DNA from: Candidatus Heimdallarchaeota archaeon
GTDB lineage: Archaea; Asgardarchaeota; Heimdallarchaeia; Heimdallarchaeales; Heimdallarchaeaceae
DNA length: 64,000 bases
NCBI GenBank assembly: GCA_030668875.1
Contig: DAOVER010000002.1
Location: forward strand, 46,706-110,705
Direction of reading: 5' to 3'
A program made the translations under genes and the position numbers. Each line of letters opens with the position of its first letter. The stretch's first letter is position 1. Shown here in pieces: positions 52,475-60,866 of the stretch. The notes beneath the pieces were generated by a model, which was not told where the DNA came from, ran no database searches, and saw only the letters and a list, made by a program, of their open reading frames with translations.

Positions 52475-53998
52475 ATGCCTAATTTAAAAATCCAAAAAAT
52501 TGATATTAATATAGAACGTTCTTTAGCATTTGTTAATGCTAAGACACTAGATAAATTTAAAATTCAACATTCTACTAATGTTAAGATTAAAAGCGAAAAC
52601 TCTGAAGTTATGGGTGAAATAATTTCCACTGAGACTCTGGTTGAACCAGGTTTTGTTGGTCTCTCTGGGGAGCTTATAACAAAATTAATGAGTAAAGAAA
52701 ATAAGAAAGTAAGTGTTTTCACTAGAAAAAGACCAGCATCACTTGAACATGTTAAAAATAAGCAACTAGGGAAAATTTGGACAGAAAGCCAAATTCGATC
52801 AATTGTTAGTGATATTTGTGTTGGTCAATATACAGACTTAGAACTCTCCATGTTCACACTTGCTCAATACTATAAAGGACTGGAAATGAATGAAATCCAA
52901 TATTTAACACAATCTATGGCTGAATTTGGAACAACTATAGATTTTGATGAACCAGTGTATGACAAACACTCTATTGGGGGAATTCCTGGAAATAAAGTTT
53001 CACTAATTATAGTTCCAACTGTTGCAGCAGCTGGACTATTGATACCAAAAACTAGCTCCCGCGCAATCACATCTCCAAGTGGAACAGCTGATACAATGGA
53101 AGTTCTATGTGATGTGAATTTTTCCTCAGATGAGATTTTAGAAATAGCTCCCAAAGTACGGGGTATGCTTGTTTGGGGAGGTACTTTAGATTTATCACCT
53201 CTAGATGAAATTGTAATTCATAAAGTTGAACAACCGCTTGGTATTGATCCTCATAGTCAAATGTTAGCAAGTATCTTCAGTAAGAAAGTTTCTACTGGAG
53301 TTGATCATCTAGTATTAGACATTCCTACGGGCACTGGGTCAAAAATGCCAACAAGAGAAGAGGCTATTCAATATGCCCAAGAGTCTACTGAATTAGGAAG
53401 AAGACTCGGAATTCATATCGAAGCTGCCTTGAGTTACGGAGAACAACCACTTGGAAAAGCTGTTGGTCCAGCTTTAGAAGCCAGAGAAGCATTAGATGTT
53501 CTTCTTAGTAAAGGACCTACAAGTGTCTATGAAAAAAGTAATGAACTTTCCGGAATACTTTTTGAAATGGCTGGTCTAGCTCCCGCAGGTCAAGGAGCAT
53601 CCTTAGCTGCTGAATTTATTACAAAAGGTAAAGCAAAAGCAAAAATGGAAGAAATTCTAGCCGTTCAAGGAGGAAACCCCAATATTACGTCAGAAGAAGT
53701 TGAAGTTGGGGAATACACCGTAGAGGTCCTAGCACCTAAAGATGGATATATTGTAAAACTTTCCAACGTTGCTATTAAGAAAATAGCTTATGCTGCGGGA
53801 ACCCCAAGCCACAAAAAAGCTGGTGTCTATCTTCATAAGAAAGGTGGAGATTTCTGCAAAAAGGACGATAAATTAATGACTATATATTCTGATAGTGAAG
53901 GAAGACTTACCGAAGCGTTAAACCTTGCAACAAATTTGGCTCCTTATGTATTGGAAGGCATGATTTTAAAGAGAATATCTTCAGGACCCAAATTATAG
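52475..53998 (+). CDS. deoA: AMP phosphorylase (archaeal DeoA family)
   Basis: The 507-residue protein matches archaeal AMP phosphorylase, which splits AMP with phosphate into adenine and ribose 1,5-bisphosphate in the nucleotide-degrading pathway that can feed type III RuBisCO. The N-terminal ~85 residues are the archaeal extra domain (MPNLKIQKIDINIERSLAFV). The phosphorylase core shows DKHSIGGIPGNKVSLIIVPT, the SSRAITSPSGTADTMEVL stretch and the C-terminal KDGYIVKLSN barrel. Length agrees (about 500). No RuBisCO or ribose-1,5-bisphosphate isomerase gene is in the window. An AGGGAT site lies 5 nt before the ATG. Confidence 0.93.
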   Translation: MPNLKIQKIDINIERSLAFVNAKTLDKFKIQHSTNVKIKSENSEVMGEIISTETLVEPGFVGLSGELITKLMSKENKKVSVFTRKRPASLEHVKNKQLGKIWTESQIRSIVSDICVGQYTDLELSMFTLAQYYKGLEMNEIQYLTQSMAEFGTTIDFDEPVYDKHSIGGIPGNKVSLIIVPTVAAAGLLIPKTSSRAITSPSGTADTMEVLCDVNFSSDEILEIAPKVRGMLVWGGTLDLSPLDEIVIHKVEQPLGIDPHSQMLASIFSKKVSTGVDHLVLDIPTGTGSKMPTREEAIQYAQESTELGRRLGIHIEAALSYGEQPLGKAVGPALEAREALDVLLSKGPTSVYEKSNELSGILFEMAGLAPAGQGASLAAEFITKGKAKAKMEEILAVQGGNPNITSEEVEVGEYTVEVLAPKDGYIVKLSNVAIKKIAYAAGTPSHKKAGVYLHKKGGDFCKKDDKLMTIYSDSEGRLTEALNLATNLAPYVLEGMILKRISSGPKL

Positions 53999-54025
53999 TG
54001 CTTAGTCCTCTAAATCATTTTTTTC

Positions 54026-54484
54026 CTATTTTTCCTTTTTCAAAACCATTCTATGCATATAGAGACTTTGATCAAAAAAGGAGATATTAAAACCCACTTT
54101 TTGCCAGAAAGGAGAAACAAAGGGGGAACAACATAATTGAACTGTATCGTTATTAATAATATCTCGAACTAGGATTTCAGCACTTATTTGTCCAATCCCT
54201 TTTCTTCTCATATCTTCACGAACTTCAAATACGTAAATTATAGGACATCCTATTGACATAAAGATGCTTTCTGTATTTGGGTCATCAGGAATTACAGCAG
54301 TAACTGCAACAATTTCCTCATTCTGAAAGAATCCATAACATTTGATTTCTTCATCAAAGAACATTCGATAGGATGTGAAAAATGGAAAAGCATGCGCTGG
54401 AACATCATCAAAATCAATTAAATGAACTATAATTTCATCGCTTTTCGTTTCATCGTTGTTCATGAGTCTGTTTATCATTGGCAT
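54026..54484 (-). CDS. GNAT family N-acetyltransferase
   Basis: The 152-residue protein has a clear GNAT core: the VTAVIPDD and VFEVREDMRRKGIGQISAEI segments contain the acetyl-CoA loop (R-x2-G-x-G) and the C-terminal SPFWQKVGFN helix. The substrate is unknown. It diverges from the Orc1/Cdc6 gene with 118 bp between starts. Confidence 0.85.
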   Translation of the reverse strand: MPMINRLMNNDETKSDEIIVHLIDFDDVPAHAFPFFTSYRMFFDEEIKCYGFFQNEEIVAVTAVIPDDPNTESIFMSIGCPIIYVFEVREDMRRKGIGQISAEILVRDIINNDTVQLCCSPFVSPFWQKVGFNISFFDQSLYMHRMVLKKEK

Positions 54485-54602
54485 TTGGTTTTAAAAAAAT
54501 TTGTCATTGTCCAAACATTCGTCGACCTTTACAATTGTTAGTTCAAATCAAGCGGAAGATTTTTTATTAATAGCATCATTTATTTTTGTTAAAGGGATTT
54601 CT

Positions 54603-55808
54603 ATGTCTGGATTTGGTAACGTCGAAAATGCAATGTTTGGAAAATCTATTTTCAAAAGCGAATCTACTCTTTATCCTGAGTATGTGCCAATAGAATTACC
54701 TACTAGAGAAGAAGAAATAGAAAGATTAGTAAGAAACTTTAGATCCTTACTAGGGCAAGAGGGATCCTTCTCTGTAAACGTTGCTATTGTAGGAGACGCA
54801 GGAATGGGGAAAACTGCTTTATGTAAATATACAATGAAACGGTTCGAAGAAGCAGCTAATAATAGGAATATCAATGTAAAATTTCTTTATTATAATTGCC
54901 ATTCATTTCGAAGTAAAACAGCTATCCTAAGAAATATCCTTTCCGAGCATTTCCATATTCAATCCCGTGGATTTAGCGATGAAGAAATTCTCGACATGTT
55001 AGTTAAACGATTAACTAGGGAGAGAATACGTCTGATTATTGGAATTGACGAAGCTAATATGCTTAACTCTGAAGACATCTTAAGCATCTTCCATGCAGGT
55101 GAGTATTTTGGTTCCGAACAATCAATGATATCAACAATTGTGATTTCAAGACCCATTGAGTGGCGTTCATTATTGAACGTGCCATTGTCAGGACATATTC
55201 ATGATCAGATTGATCTACCTGGATATAATAGGGATAACTTACTCCAGATACTAGAATATAGAGCTCAGACTGCGCTATATCCCACTTCCTATTCTGATGA
55301 AACCCTTAATTTGATAGCGGATATATGTGCATCCTCTCAAAATGCTAGACACGGATTAGAAATTCTATATCGTTCAGGTAAACTTGCTGATCTTAAACAT
55401 GAATCATTCATCAACCCTGAGTATATTCGTGCTGCAAGAGCTGATGTTTATCCTGAATTACGTAGAGATGTGTTAAAAGATTTAAGACAACATGAGCTAC
55501 TTGCAGCTTTAAGTGTCGCACGAAAACTTTCTATAAAAGGGATTACATCGACTACTGTTGACGATAGTTACGAAAGCTATGTTCTTTGTTGTGAAGAATA
55601 CGGGGAAGAAACAAGAGGTAAATCCACTTTTAGAAGTGCTGTGGAAACTTTGCACAAAGTAGGAATTATCGGAAAAACTGTGGGACCTATAGAAGAAGGA
55701 AAACGAGGAAGGAGAGCAAAAATAACTACTTTTGATATTCCTGCAACGGTACTAGTGGAAAGGATACATAATATCCTATCTAAATCCAAAGATTATTACA
55801 AGATCTAA
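54603..55808 (+). CDS. cdc6: Orc1/Cdc6-family replication initiator
   Basis: The 401-residue AAA+ protein has ELPTREEEIERLVRNFRSLL, Walker A VGDAGMGKTALCKY, Walker B LIIGIDEANML, and sensor-type SRPIEW, then a C-terminal winged-helix domain (KSTFRSAVETLHKVGIIGKT). This order fits archaeal Orc1/Cdc6, which marks replication origins and loads MCM. Walker B reads DEAN instead of the usual DE-D/x, still with both acidic residues. ATG at 54603 (MSGFGNVENAMFG) is preferred to the upstream open frame from 54501. An origin could lie beside the gene. Confidence 0.85.
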   Translation: MSGFGNVENAMFGKSIFKSESTLYPEYVPIELPTREEEIERLVRNFRSLLGQEGSFSVNVAIVGDAGMGKTALCKYTMKRFEEAANNRNINVKFLYYNCHSFRSKTAILRNILSEHFHIQSRGFSDEEILDMLVKRLTRERIRLIIGIDEANMLNSEDILSIFHAGEYFGSEQSMISTIVISRPIEWRSLLNVPLSGHIHDQIDLPGYNRDNLLQILEYRAQTALYPTSYSDETLNLIADICASSQNARHGLEILYRSGKLADLKHESFINPEYIRAARADVYPELRRDVLKDLRQHELLAALSVARKLSIKGITSTTVDDSYESYVLCCEEYGEETRGKSTFRSAVETLHKVGIIGKTVGPIEEGKRGRRAKITTFDIPATVLVERIHNILSKSKDYYKI

Positions 55809-56038
55809 TTGACACAAATCATTGTCATCGAATTCTTAACGCCCTCGATAATGATATTATTGTTCAAAACTTGATTCTTCAATTCATCCATTGATTCAAA
55901 TTCAATTTTAACAATAAGATCATAAATGCCGTAAACAGCATAAACTTCTTTGACCTCTTTCATTTCGTGTAACCCATCTTGAACGGCTTCAAGCATTCCC
56001 TGTTGAACATTAAGCAAGATGTATGCAGCTTGTGTCAT
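55805..56038 (-). CDS. Stand-alone Lrp/AsnC RAM domain (no DNA-binding domain)
   Basis: The 77-residue protein is a single ligand-binding RAM domain of the Lrp/AsnC family: AYILLNVQQGMLEAVQDGL, VKEVYAVYGIYDLIVKIEFE and VKNSMTMICVN. There is no helix-turn-helix. Such stand-alone domains bind small effectors or modulate full-length Lrp proteins. ATG at 56038 follows a GTGAT site. It converges on the Orc1/Cdc6 gene with a 4-bp overlap. Confidence 0.85.
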   Translation of the reverse strand: MTQAAYILLNVQQGMLEAVQDGLHEMKEVKEVYAVYGIYDLIVKIEFESMDELKNQVLNNNIIIEGVKNSMTMICVN

Positions 56039-56163
56039 TGTAATCACTCTTATGTTTCAGCTGTTCTTTTATTGATGAGTTTAAAAAACCTAACATAAGT
56101 ACAGTAGTTTTTATGCTAATAACAGCAAATACTAATCTCTGTCAATTTCGTGTGCATATAAGT

Positions 56164-56190
56164 AAAAAAAGGAATAACTCTAAGTTATTC
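56164..56190 (-). terminator. Hairpin plus U-tract after the RING-like gene
   Basis: On the minus strand GAATAACT-TAG-AGTTATTC forms a perfect 8-bp stem (56172-56179 with 56183-56190), with the RING gene's TAG stop forming the loop, then CC and seven T residues. It is a clear intrinsic-terminator-like element ending the RING-vWA operon. Confidence 0.7.
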
Positions 56191-57490
56191 GTAATTTTGC
56201 TTTACAAGCGGGGCAATCTCCGCTTATTTTCAGCCATTCATACAAGTGATTTTTGTGATATGCAATATCGCAAGAGGGGCAACGGATGATATCTTCTGGT
56301 TTATGTATTATCTGAAGACAAATCGAACAGGTTATCTTAACATCAGAATCTGTAGAAAGATTATATTCAGGTGTTGCAACTCTAAAATTAACAGGATAAT
56401 AGGTTTCAGGTGAATATGTTACGGTGTTATTTCTTAATGTGATATATTTATTAGACGCAACATTAATTTTACTGTCTTTCTTTTTATTTTTTACAGATCT
56501 GATTGCAACCCAAAAAATTGTTGTGGTACATATGAATAGATAAGCAACGATGAGAATGTACTTCACGGTGTTTATAGGATTGTACGGAGGGATGGGGGGT
56601 ATTGGATCAGGAATGATTACTTCCAATTTTTCCCATAGAAAACTTTGATGGGAATGAAACAAATCAAGTGGAATTTCATCTATATCTACTTCTCCAATTG
56701 AGAGAAAGATTCTAGCCGTATTCTCTAATTGCTCATGATCATAGAATAGCTTGAAGTTTACTAAAGTGTCATTTCTATCAATGGGACAATTGAAACTTAT
56801 TTTATACCATTGCTGAGGTTTCAAACCTTCTTCAAAGTTCAATGTTTCTACAATATTTCTTTCATAACTAAAATTTCCTACAAAGTTTTCATATATTTGA
56901 TTATCAATTGTTCCAAATGAAACAGAATACTCTATATCTGTCCACTCTTGAGTATTCAATTTTATGACCATCTTATCGATGCTAGAATAATATTCTGCAA
57001 AACGTTCAATTCCAAAATAGATATTTTCTAGGTTATTTATTGTTATGTCATAGGTCCATATTGGAATATTATTTTCAACTTGCCAACGGAAGTCAACTGT
57101 ATCAATGTTGAGTACAGAAAATGCAATCTGATAAACTCCTGTAAGAGTAAGTTCTGAAGTGAAGTGATGTTCTACCTCATCACCATATAAAATTAACCAA
57201 CTTTTTACAACATCTTCAGTAATGTCATCTATGATCTCAATAAGCAATCCTTGGTATTTTGATGATCCTACTGTGTTATGCCAAGTATCACATTGAACAT
57301 CAAAATTCAATTCTTCTCCATCCGCAAAAACATAAGCTAGAGAATTGTTGTGTTCATAATCCACTCTTTTGAAAAAAAACTCTCCAATTTCATCAATTTG
57401 GTCGTTTGCTTCTAATGGACGCACATTAATGAATACCACTAATAATAGTGTCGCTATAAAAAGAAAGGAAAGGTATTTTGACGGTTTCAT
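56180..57490 (-). CDS. Type I membrane protein with cytoplasmic RING-like zinc finger
   Basis: The 436-residue protein has a signal peptide (LSFLFIATLLLVVFINVRP), an extracellular beta-rich domain to about residue 305, one membrane helix (YILIVAYLFICTTTIFWVAI) with basic stop-transfer, and a cytoplasmic tail ending in a zinc finger: CSIC, then x12, CPSC, x4, H-x2-H, x10, CPAC. The C-x2-C-x12-C-x2-C-x4-H-x2-H spacing is like prokaryotic RING-family fingers, and LYEWL after the His pair echoes the Trp in eukaryotic RING E3s. It could be a membrane ubiquitin-ligase-like protein; no E1, E2 or ubiquitin gene is in the window. It lies 4 bp downstream of the vWA gene. Confidence 0.75.
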   Translation of the reverse strand: MKPSKYLSFLFIATLLLVVFINVRPLEANDQIDEIGEFFFKRVDYEHNNSLAYVFADGEELNFDVQCDTWHNTVGSSKYQGLLIEIIDDITEDVVKSWLILYGDEVEHHFTSELTLTGVYQIAFSVLNIDTVDFRWQVENNIPIWTYDITINNLENIYFGIERFAEYYSSIDKMVIKLNTQEWTDIEYSVSFGTIDNQIYENFVGNFSYERNIVETLNFEEGLKPQQWYKISFNCPIDRNDTLVNFKLFYDHEQLENTARIFLSIGEVDIDEIPLDLFHSHQSFLWEKLEVIIPDPIPPIPPYNPINTVKYILIVAYLFICTTTIFWVAIRSVKNKKKDSKINVASNKYITLRNNTVTYSPETYYPVNFRVATPEYNLSTDSDVKITCSICLQIIHKPEDIIRCPSCDIAYHKNHLYEWLKISGDCPACKAKLRIT

Positions 57491-57494
57491 TTTA

Positions 57495-59615
57495 TCACTT
57501 TTTCTGTTTTTTTCTTAGAATAATTATACTAGCAATACCTAATAATGCTGCAAAGAAAGGCCAATATGCGGATGCAATTCCTGTATAATAGTGCCCCCAA
57601 GGATCGTAGAGATCATCATATGTAAAAGTGATAAAAATCTCTCCTGTGTGATAAGTTGCAAAAACTAATACATAACAAGTAATATTCGGTAGAACAACCT
57701 CTGAACTACCTTTGACAAGAAGTTCCCATGTTTCAGCATTAAAAACTAGTATGCTTGTTTGAACTACTTGAGAATCTGCAACTATACTGCGTTCTCTAGT
57801 TTCATTTATTCTGTTGTCTAATTCATAGAGAAAAACATCTTCAACTCCAAGATTCCTGTTTATTTCTTGTTTAAATTCTAAAGTCTCCTTGAGAACATTT
57901 ACAACATGAATTTCAACAAAATCCGATGAGACGAACGATACTTTTACAGTATGTTCAGGTTCTACATTAAAACTTGCAATTGTGCAATTGTCCTGATCAA
58001 CTATGATGGTCGATTCATCTATATCAGCTGCAAGAATATCGAAACCAACATTAGTTTCAGAAAAAACAATTGCTGAGGAATTTTCTTGAAGACCTATTAA
58101 TCCTTCATCTTCAGCTCCTATTAGCTTTAAGGTGATCTGTTGGTATGGAACTAAAACAAGCTCTTTCTTTTTACCAACATATAGCCTGGAATTCTCTTCT
58201 GCTGAACTTAGATCAATAGTATAGATTTCCGAGAGAACATCGTTACCCAACCAATCTTCTGTATAAACTTGGTAGGATAGATATTCTTCACGTTCTGTGA
58301 AGACTAAAGATAATAGATATGTGTCATTATTTATTTGAGTTGCATTTGTAGTTGTCCAAAAACTAACATTACTGAATTTGTAGTATACTTCAACAAATGG
58401 TACTCCTGTTACATCTTTAATCTCAAATAAAACATTAACAATCTTATCATCATTAAAGAAATCCTCACTGAAATATTCCCATGTGTCAATCTCAGGTGGT
58501 AGGTCATCTATCAGTACAACAAAAGTTATTTCTCTATATTCTCTTGTGTCTTCGTGATTTAGATGGCTAAGAGACACATCTATTTTAAGATCTAATTCTA
58601 CCGCATATTTGACAACTAATTCTCCAATAATATCTGGGAGATCACTAGTTTGGGGACCTTCTCCACCAAGAATGATATATGTTCCTGCTGTTGTTTCTGC
58701 TGCAATTTCTAACTGTTTTTGTGTTAATGAATCAGATCCACTTGCAGCAACTGTACATAGAATAAATCCTTGCGATTTCAAGCTCGCAAATAATTCATAA
58801 AGAAGCTCTCCATCATAATCATCTGATCCACCATAACCAATAACACTTCCTCCATCACATGGTTCATCAGTAATTAATACTATAAGCTTGACCGCATTGT
58901 CTCTCCAATTTAGTCTGTTTTGAGCAACCCAAAGCGCATCTCCCCAAGGCTCATGACCACCACCTGCGTCTGTTCTACTGAGAACATCTACTATGGTGGT
59001 TATATCCTTAGTTAGAGGGGTGACCAAGGAGTCATCATCATAAGGATTGGAAGAAGAACCTCCGAAGAGTATTAAACCAGTTTGTAAATCAGTAACATCA
59101 TCACTAATCTGGTTAATCACTCCAACTAAATCATCAGTTAGTACAGAAATTTCATCTCCCATTGAACCTGATTGATCGAGTATTATAACTAAATCTAATG
59201 GTTTTGACACAACAGTACTGGAAGATATGAGATCAATAATGTATCCTTCAGATAGCCACGATTCATTCTTAGCTAAATAACTTGTTGCAGAAGTCGTTGG
59301 ATTCATGATGAATCCATACTCATTAGTAGTAATATTAAGTTCAAGAGAATTTAAATCAATATTGGATAAGTTTGTCACATTGAATTGAGCTATAAATGCT
59401 CCATCCGGTAATATACTCGGAATTTTGTCCTCTCTATATGAAGGCAGATCAGTTACCATCTCAACTGTTACATTATGTAAAATGTTTGTATCTTCTTCAG
59501 TGGTCTGAATAGTAATTTTGACAGACTCCTGTATTCCATTAACTTGAATACTTGATAAAAATAAACTAACAAGCATCAAAACTAAAATCACTATGCTTTT
59601 TCTATTCAGTTTCAT
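57495..59615 (-). CDS. Secreted von Willebrand factor A domain protein, membrane-anchored
   Basis: The 706-residue protein has a signal peptide (IVILVLMLVSLFLSSIQVNG), a beta-sandwich N-terminal region, a vWA domain from about residue 140 with the MIDAS motif DLVIILDQSGSMG and later LIVLITDEP, an Ig-like region (about 365-470) and a long beta-rich part, and a C-terminal helix (WPFFAALLGIASIIIL) with a basic tail RKKQKK. vWA domains bind ligands through a metal ion, so this is a surface adhesion or recognition protein. It overlaps no neighbour but ends 4 bp before the RING gene, so they form one operon. Confidence 0.88.
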   Translation of the reverse strand: MKLNRKSIVILVLMLVSLFLSSIQVNGIQESVKITIQTTEEDTNILHNVTVEMVTDLPSYREDKIPSILPDGAFIAQFNVTNLSNIDLNSLELNITTNEYGFIMNPTTSATSYLAKNESWLSEGYIIDLISSSTVVSKPLDLVIILDQSGSMGDEISVLTDDLVGVINQISDDVTDLQTGLILFGGSSSNPYDDDSLVTPLTKDITTIVDVLSRTDAGGGHEPWGDALWVAQNRLNWRDNAVKLIVLITDEPCDGGSVIGYGGSDDYDGELLYELFASLKSQGFILCTVAASGSDSLTQKQLEIAAETTAGTYIILGGEGPQTSDLPDIIGELVVKYAVELDLKIDVSLSHLNHEDTREYREITFVVLIDDLPPEIDTWEYFSEDFFNDDKIVNVLFEIKDVTGVPFVEVYYKFSNVSFWTTTNATQINNDTYLLSLVFTEREEYLSYQVYTEDWLGNDVLSEIYTIDLSSAEENSRLYVGKKKELVLVPYQQITLKLIGAEDEGLIGLQENSSAIVFSETNVGFDILAADIDESTIIVDQDNCTIASFNVEPEHTVKVSFVSSDFVEIHVVNVLKETLEFKQEINRNLGVEDVFLYELDNRINETRERSIVADSQVVQTSILVFNAETWELLVKGSSEVVLPNITCYVLVFATYHTGEIFITFTYDDLYDPWGHYYTGIASAYWPFFAALLGIASIIILRKKQKK

Positions 59616-59616
59616 A

Positions 59617-59696
59617 ATATATCAATATATCATTATATTGCAGACTATTTAAACTTTTTGTTTTTAATGTAAGTGTCTTTTATATATCAATATGTC
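59617..59696. promoter_or_regulatory. Divergent promoter region with repeated 15-bp motif
   Basis: The 128-bp gap between the leftward vWA-RING operon and the rightward wHTH-ParA operon holds two copies of ATATRTCAATATRTC, at 59617-59631 and 59682-59696. A third copy lies at 62341-62355, just upstream of tRNA-Pro. The repetition suggests an operator, perhaps for the wHTH protein encoded next door; chance is not excluded in such AT-rich DNA. Confidence 0.4.
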
Positions 59697-59743
59697 ACAA
59701 TATGTAGAAATATTTATAATTCAGTAAATTATATGGATAATTA

Positions 59744-60094
59744 ATGGAAGAAAAATACTTGAAAAAAATGGTTGAATTACTAGAACAGATGAACAACCGA
59801 CTTAAGAGTATAGAAGCAAAATTATCTCTTGAAACAGCTCCAATATCATCTCTAGATTTACTAACAAAGATACCTAAATCTCATTTACAAACCTATTTTA
59901 CAGTTCAGGAACTTGAAGAAGCTACTTGTTCAGAAGTTGCTGAAGTTACAGGAAGATCGCATAATTTAGAATCGCGATACCTAAGAAGATTGAAGGATAT
60001 TGGTGTTTTACAAAATAAAAGAATTCCTGTCTCAAATTCTGAAGAAGAATGGAAAGGAACAGAAGTTAAATACTTTTTAGGAGAAAGTGATTAG
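59744..60094 (+). CDS. Small winged-helix protein with N-terminal coiled coil (putative regulator)
   Basis: The 116-residue protein starts with a coiled coil (KKMVELLEQMNNRLKSIEAKL) and continues with a winged-helix-like domain (VQELEEATCSEVAEVTGRSH and ESRYLRRLKDIGVLQNKRIP). It probably binds DNA as a dimer. It is the first gene of an operon with a ParA-like ATPase (its stop is 1 bp before that ATG), a common arrangement for partition-type or cell-positioning systems. Confidence 0.75.
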   Translation: MEEKYLKKMVELLEQMNNRLKSIEAKLSLETAPISSLDLLTKIPKSHLQTYFTVQELEEATCSEVAEVTGRSHNLESRYLRRLKDIGVLQNKRIPVSNSEEEWKGTEVKYFLGESD

Positions 60095-60095
60095 A

Positions 60096-60857
60096 ATGAG
60101 AACAATATGTGTCCATAGTTATAAGGGTGGAACTGGTAAAACCACATTTTTATTAAACATAGCAGGTTTATTAGCAAAACAAGAAAAAAAAGTTTTAGCA
60201 TTAGATTATGATCTTAGAGCTCCTTCTTTTCAGTCATATTTTAAGATGACAAAACAATCCTTCTTATCTCATTATCTACTTGAAGAAAAAACTGTTGGCG
60301 ATATAATTTTTCCATGTAAGATAGATGAAAAAGCAAATCTAGATTTGATATTCTCATCTATGGAGTTCTTGAAACAACACTCAAAACAACGGGATAAATT
60401 GTCTCGTGATGATGCAAAATATCTAGCAAAAATGTACAACTTACAGAAAAATGTTGAGAAGAAGTACGATTTTATGCTCATTGATACAATTCCAGGATTC
60501 TTTTATCGCTCAATAGATTCAATGATGATTTCTGATATAATATTACTTATTGTTACCCCTAGTACTTCAAATGTTCTCGGTATAGACGAATTATGCAACA
60601 ATATCTACAATATGCTACAAACAGAAACTAAAATGATTCTAATAATAAATAAGATAGAAGAAGAAGGTGTTGAAGCTGACAAAGAGATATTCGAAGAAAA
60701 CCTTGCTAAATTAAGAAAAATAGGCAAAGATAAATTTAGTAAAGTTGTAGAAGTGCCTTACTTTAACATATTAAGTGAAAGAATTCATGCTTTTGAAGAA
60801 CAACCACAAGAAGAATTCTTAAATTCACTTAAAGATATAATAAAATTAATAGAATAA
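60096..60857 (+). CDS. ParA/MinD-family ATPase
   Basis: The 253-residue ATPase has the deviant Walker A KGGTGKTTF near residue 9, switch I Asp in LALDYDLRAPSF, and Walker B FMLIDTIPGF; switch II and the TPSTSNVLGIDEL region follow the SIMIBI class. Family members form ATP-dependent dimers that place plasmids, chromosomes or large protein complexes. No N-terminal extension is present. AGTGATTAG just before ATG 60096 is the ribosome site. It is coupled to a wHTH gene upstream and a membrane protein 9 bp downstream. Confidence 0.92.
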   Translation: MRTICVHSYKGGTGKTTFLLNIAGLLAKQEKKVLALDYDLRAPSFQSYFKMTKQSFLSHYLLEEKTVGDIIFPCKIDEKANLDLIFSSMEFLKQHSKQRDKLSRDDAKYLAKMYNLQKNVEKKYDFMLIDTIPGFFYRSIDSMMISDIILLIVTPSTSNVLGIDELCNNIYNMLQTETKMILIINKIEEEGVEADKEIFEENLAKLRKIGKDKFSKVVEVPYFNILSERIHAFEEQPQEEFLNSLKDIIKLIE

Positions 60858-60866
60858 AGGTTGAGC

